Shown: piece after piece, positions 5,940 through 7,468 of the stretch | How positions within the stretch are numbered: the stretch's first letter is position 1 | Layout: each line of letters opens with the position of its first letter | Program-made: the position numbers and the translations under genes | NCBI GenBank assembly: GCA_030627085.1 | Contig: DAOUSS010000071.1 | Location: forward strand, 1 to 7,468 | Direction of reading: 5' to 3' | From: Candidatus Stahliibacteriota bacterium | Lineage (GTDB): Bacteria > Hydrothermota > UBA3073 | Length of the DNA: 7,468 bases | The notes under the pieces: generated by a model | Seen by the model: only the letters and a program-made list of their open reading frames with translations | What the model was told of the DNA's origin: nothing | Database searches by the model: none

Positions 5940-6968
5940 CTAAGTCATTGAAAAACAGTAACCTAAAAATAGAGCAAAGAAGCTGATGGTTGCTAAATAT
6001 ATGACCAGAGTTTTGATGCCAAATTCCTTTCTCAAAACAAGGATGGTTGCCCAACTGGTGACGGGTCCCACCAGGAGTAGTACCATACCAGCCCCTATGT
6101 TCATGCCCTGTTGTATGAAGGCGTGCGCCAAGGGAACGCTGGCAGTGGAGCAGATATATATCACAAGCCCAAAGACAAGGCTGAACAGATAGCCAAAACT
6201 ACCACCAAAATGGCTGCCGACAAATTTACCAACTGGAGCAATCGCTGCTACTAATGCCGCCAGTGCCAGACCTAAAAGTAGCTCAGGACCGATCTCCTTA
6301 ACCATACCCACAAAGCCGTACAGGAAGACAGAACTCAATCTTTCTTTAGTACTCTTTGTGTGTTCTTTCTCAACAGCATATCCCTCTGGCTCCTTCTCAA
6401 AGGTTGTTTGGCAGTGTGGAGAGCAAAAGTAGTAATCCATACCCTTATACTCTGTTTTTAATCCCTTGCTCATATCCACGCTCATCCCGCAAACAGGGTC
6501 TGTGGCGAGTGCTATCTCCTGATGATGGATAGGAACTGTTAAGCCCCTGGGCACAAACTTGATCAGGTTACCCACAACACCCATAACCAGTCCCATCAAT
6601 ATCACAGCAGAGAATATGAACACGGTAAATTTTATCCCCAGAAGGGCATAGCAAACCAATAGAGCAGTTACAGAAGTAGCTGGTGTTGCTACAAGAAAAG
6701 CCAAGACAGGACCAAGTCTTGCTCCTTTCTGGTAAAGACTAACTGCTACCGGGAGAGAGCCTATACAGCAAATGGGAAGAACTGTTCCGGCAAGGGTGGA
6801 ATAGAGAATAGGTTTTATCCCTTTTCCTCCTAAGTGTTTTTTTACTAATTGAGTGGGAACGAACTCATGGATTAATCCACTCAGGAAAAAGCCTATTGCC
6901 AAAAAGGGCAATACTTCGATAAAATAATCCTTAAATGCTGTAAGAAATTCGATTATCATATCCATCAT
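5940..6968 (-). CDS. SO_0444/ArsP-like metal permease with internal YHS domain
   Basis: A 342-residue membrane protein of the DUF318/ArsP_1 permease type, with about four helices before and four after a central soluble loop. The first half has LPICCIGSLPVAVSLYQKG (64-82) and LVATPATSVTALL (92-104); the second half has the matching YICSTASVPLAHAFIQQG (271-288) and LVGPVTSWATIL (299-310), an internal duplication with cysteines C67/C68 and C273 in the likely transport path. The loop (about 155-198) is a YHS domain: DPVCGM (157-162) and YYFCSPHCQTTF (179-190), with C160, C182 and C186 placed to bind a soft metal ion. Placement 49 bp behind a CsoR repressor suggests copper or another thiophilic metal efflux. 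The ATG at 6968 is one of three close in-frame ATGs (6968, 6965, 6959); GGGGGT just upstream fits the later ones better. Confidence 0.88.
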   Translation of the reverse strand: MMDMIIEFLTAFKDYFIEVLPFLAIGFFLSGLIHEFVPTQLVKKHLGGKGIKPILYSTLAGTVLPICCIGSLPVAVSLYQKGARLGPVLAFLVATPATSVTALLVCYALLGIKFTVFIFSAVILMGLVMGVVGNLIKFVPRGLTVPIHHQEIALATDPVCGMSVDMSKGLKTEYKGMDYYFCSPHCQTTFEKEPEGYAVEKEHTKSTKERLSSVFLYGFVGMVKEIGPELLLGLALAALVAAIAPVGKFVGSHFGGSFGYLFSLVFGLVIYICSTASVPLAHAFIQQGMNIGAGMVLLLVGPVTSWATILVLRKEFGIKTLVIYLATISFFALFLGYCFSMT

Positions 6969-7017
6969 ACCCCCAATTGAATATTATACTGAACCGAGAA
7001 TCTCCTCCAATCCTGGC

Positions 7018-7299
7018 TTATTTCACCCGAATCTTTGTGTATATCTCCATAAGCTCATCTACCTTCCTTTTTCTCTCTTCTTCATCAGGCGACTTGAAGG
7101 CTTCAGTAACACAGGTCTCAAGGTGATTCCTCAGAATAATCTCCGAGACCTTATGAAGGGCGGCCTCGGCAGCAGCAATCTGCATTACCACATCAACACA
7201 ATATCTCCTTTCCTTTATCATCTTCTCAATGCCCTTCACCTGTCCCTCAACCTTATTAAGCCTTGCAATGCACTCCTTTTCTACCCTTTCATTAATCAT
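7018..7299 (-). CDS. csoR: CsoR-family metal-sensing repressor, Cu(I) type
   Basis: A 93-residue all-helical DUF156/CsoR-family repressor. The signature ARLNKVEGQVKGIEKMI (12-28) is clear. The Cu(I)-binding triad of CsoR is complete: C34 (RRYCVDV), H59 (RNHLETC) and C63. The Cys-His-Cys set favours copper over RcnR-type nickel/cobalt or FrmR-type formaldehyde sensing, although CstR-like sulfide sensors share the two cysteines; the histidine argues for a metal. It is the first gene of the unit, behind a consensus promoter that overlaps a C6-tract operator, and is followed by a metal permease, so it probably represses both until metal binds. The ATG at 7299 has GGGGAGGG directly upstream. Confidence 0.93.
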   Translation of the reverse strand: MINERVEKECIARLNKVEGQVKGIEKMIKERRYCVDVVMQIAAAEAALHKVSEIILRNHLETCVTEAFKSPDEEERKRKVDELMEIYTKIRVK

Positions 7300-7322
7300 A
7301 ACCCTCCCCTTTTAAATAATAT

Positions 7323-7346
7323 TATACCCTACCCCCCTAGTGTATA
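7323..7346. promoter_or_regulatory. CsoR-type operator with C6/G6 core
   Basis: Arms TATACCCTA (7323-7331) and TAGTGTATA (7338-7346) are inverted copies with one mismatch in nine, flanking six C residues (7332-7337). A G/C tract between inverted AT-rich arms is the known layout of CsoR/RcnR/FrmR-family operators. It covers the likely transcription start and the end of the -10 box, so binding would block initiation of csoR and the permease. Confidence 0.75.
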
Positions 7347-7356
7347 TTATACACTA
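7338..7356. promoter_or_regulatory. Perfect 19-bp palindrome over the -10 box
   Basis: TAGTGTATATTATACACTA is a perfect 9+1+9 palindrome that contains the whole -10 box. It shares its left arm with the C6-core operator, giving three 9-bp half-sites in 34 bp. It could bind CsoR as a second, alternative dyad or a different regulator. Confidence 0.6.
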
Positions 7357-7374
7357 ATTTTATGCATTTGTCAA
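7346..7374 (-). promoter_or_regulatory. Consensus sigma-70 promoter for csoR and the permease
   Basis: On the minus strand TTGACA (7374-7369), a 17-base spacer and TATAAT (7351-7346) match the consensus exactly. It lies about 45 bp before the csoR ATG. The first three spacer bases (AAT) and the A after the -10 box are the same as in the iscR promoter. Confidence 0.9.
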
Positions 7375-7399
7375 GCTTTTTTTAAAGAGATGTTAACTC

Positions 7400-7468
7400 A
7401 AAGATAAAGTTATAGTGTTTAAAAGATAAAATTATAGTAAATTAACTTTAAAATTACAGTAAACAGTG
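7400..7468. repeat. Three 22-bp direct repeats upstream of the csoR promoter
   Basis: The words AAAGTTATAGTG (from 7406), AAAATTATAGTA (from 7428) and AAAATTACAGTA (from 7450) recur at exactly 22-bp spacing, and the first two share the preceding AAAGATA. The third copy is more diverged and the array may continue past the window edge. Each unit is very AT-rich, and 22 bp is close to two helical turns. The region 7375-7399 between repeats and promoter holds only a T-run and GTTAAC. No gene is visible in 7300-7468. Confidence 0.65.

Noticed and set aside
6985..7012. TTGGAG-16-TATAAT as a promoter for the permease
   Set aside because: The -35 box is poor and the gene lies 49 bp behind csoR, so co-transcription explains it better.
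7338..7383. Palindrome followed by a T-run as a plus-strand terminator
   Set aside because: The T-run begins about 20 bases after the palindrome, and no plus-strand gene precedes it.
7400..7468. CRISPR array
   Set aside because: The 22-bp units are contiguous and degenerate with no unique spacers between them.

Overview
The window reads as a chromosomal segment of a low-to-moderate GC anaerobic bacterium, probably from a little-studied lineage. The signs are an archaeal-style stand-alone ThiN, a short-type NadA with three conserved cysteines, two consensus sigma-70 promoters, and small palindromic or heptameric repeats of the kind common in candidate-phylum genomes. I cannot name the phylum from sequence alone. 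Every convincing gene lies on the minus strand, so transcription runs from high to low coordinates.

Right part (about 7468 to 5940): three copies of a 22-bp tandem repeat, then a consensus promoter with a CsoR-type operator, a copper-type CsoR repressor, and an eight-helix SO_0444/ArsP-like metal permease with a YHS metal-binding domain in its central loop. This is a self-regulated metal-efflux unit. It is followed by a 236-bp gap holding a two-part hairpin, a repeat relic and the next promoter.

Central and left part (5770 to 123): a second consensus promoter drives iscR. A repeat-rich 219-bp spacer follows, then a tightly packed run of genes: cysteine desulfurase (nifS/iscS), Fe-S scaffold (iscU/nifU), thiN, a PurM/HypE/ThiL-superfamily protein, nadA and mnmA. 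Overlaps of 4 to 22 bases from nifS to mnmA point to one co-translated operon. The logic is sulfur mobilisation (desulfurase), Fe-S assembly (scaffold) and client pathways: NadA needs a [4Fe-4S] cluster, MnmA takes sulfur from the desulfurase, and ThiN is a thiamine enzyme. An Rrf2/IscR sensor sits at the head.

The most notable points are: (1) mnmA is broken by an internal deletion of roughly 80 codons plus a frameshift, so it is either a pseudogene or an assembly fault; (2) nifS carries an in-frame insertion made of four tandem 7-bp repeats, and the same heptamer recurs in the upstream spacer; (3) the csoR promoter has three overlapping 9-bp half-sites forming two alternative dyads; (4) thiN is translationally coupled to a kinase-superfamily protein that may act in thiamine synthesis. 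I see no RNA genes, CRISPR array, insertion sequence or plus-strand gene.
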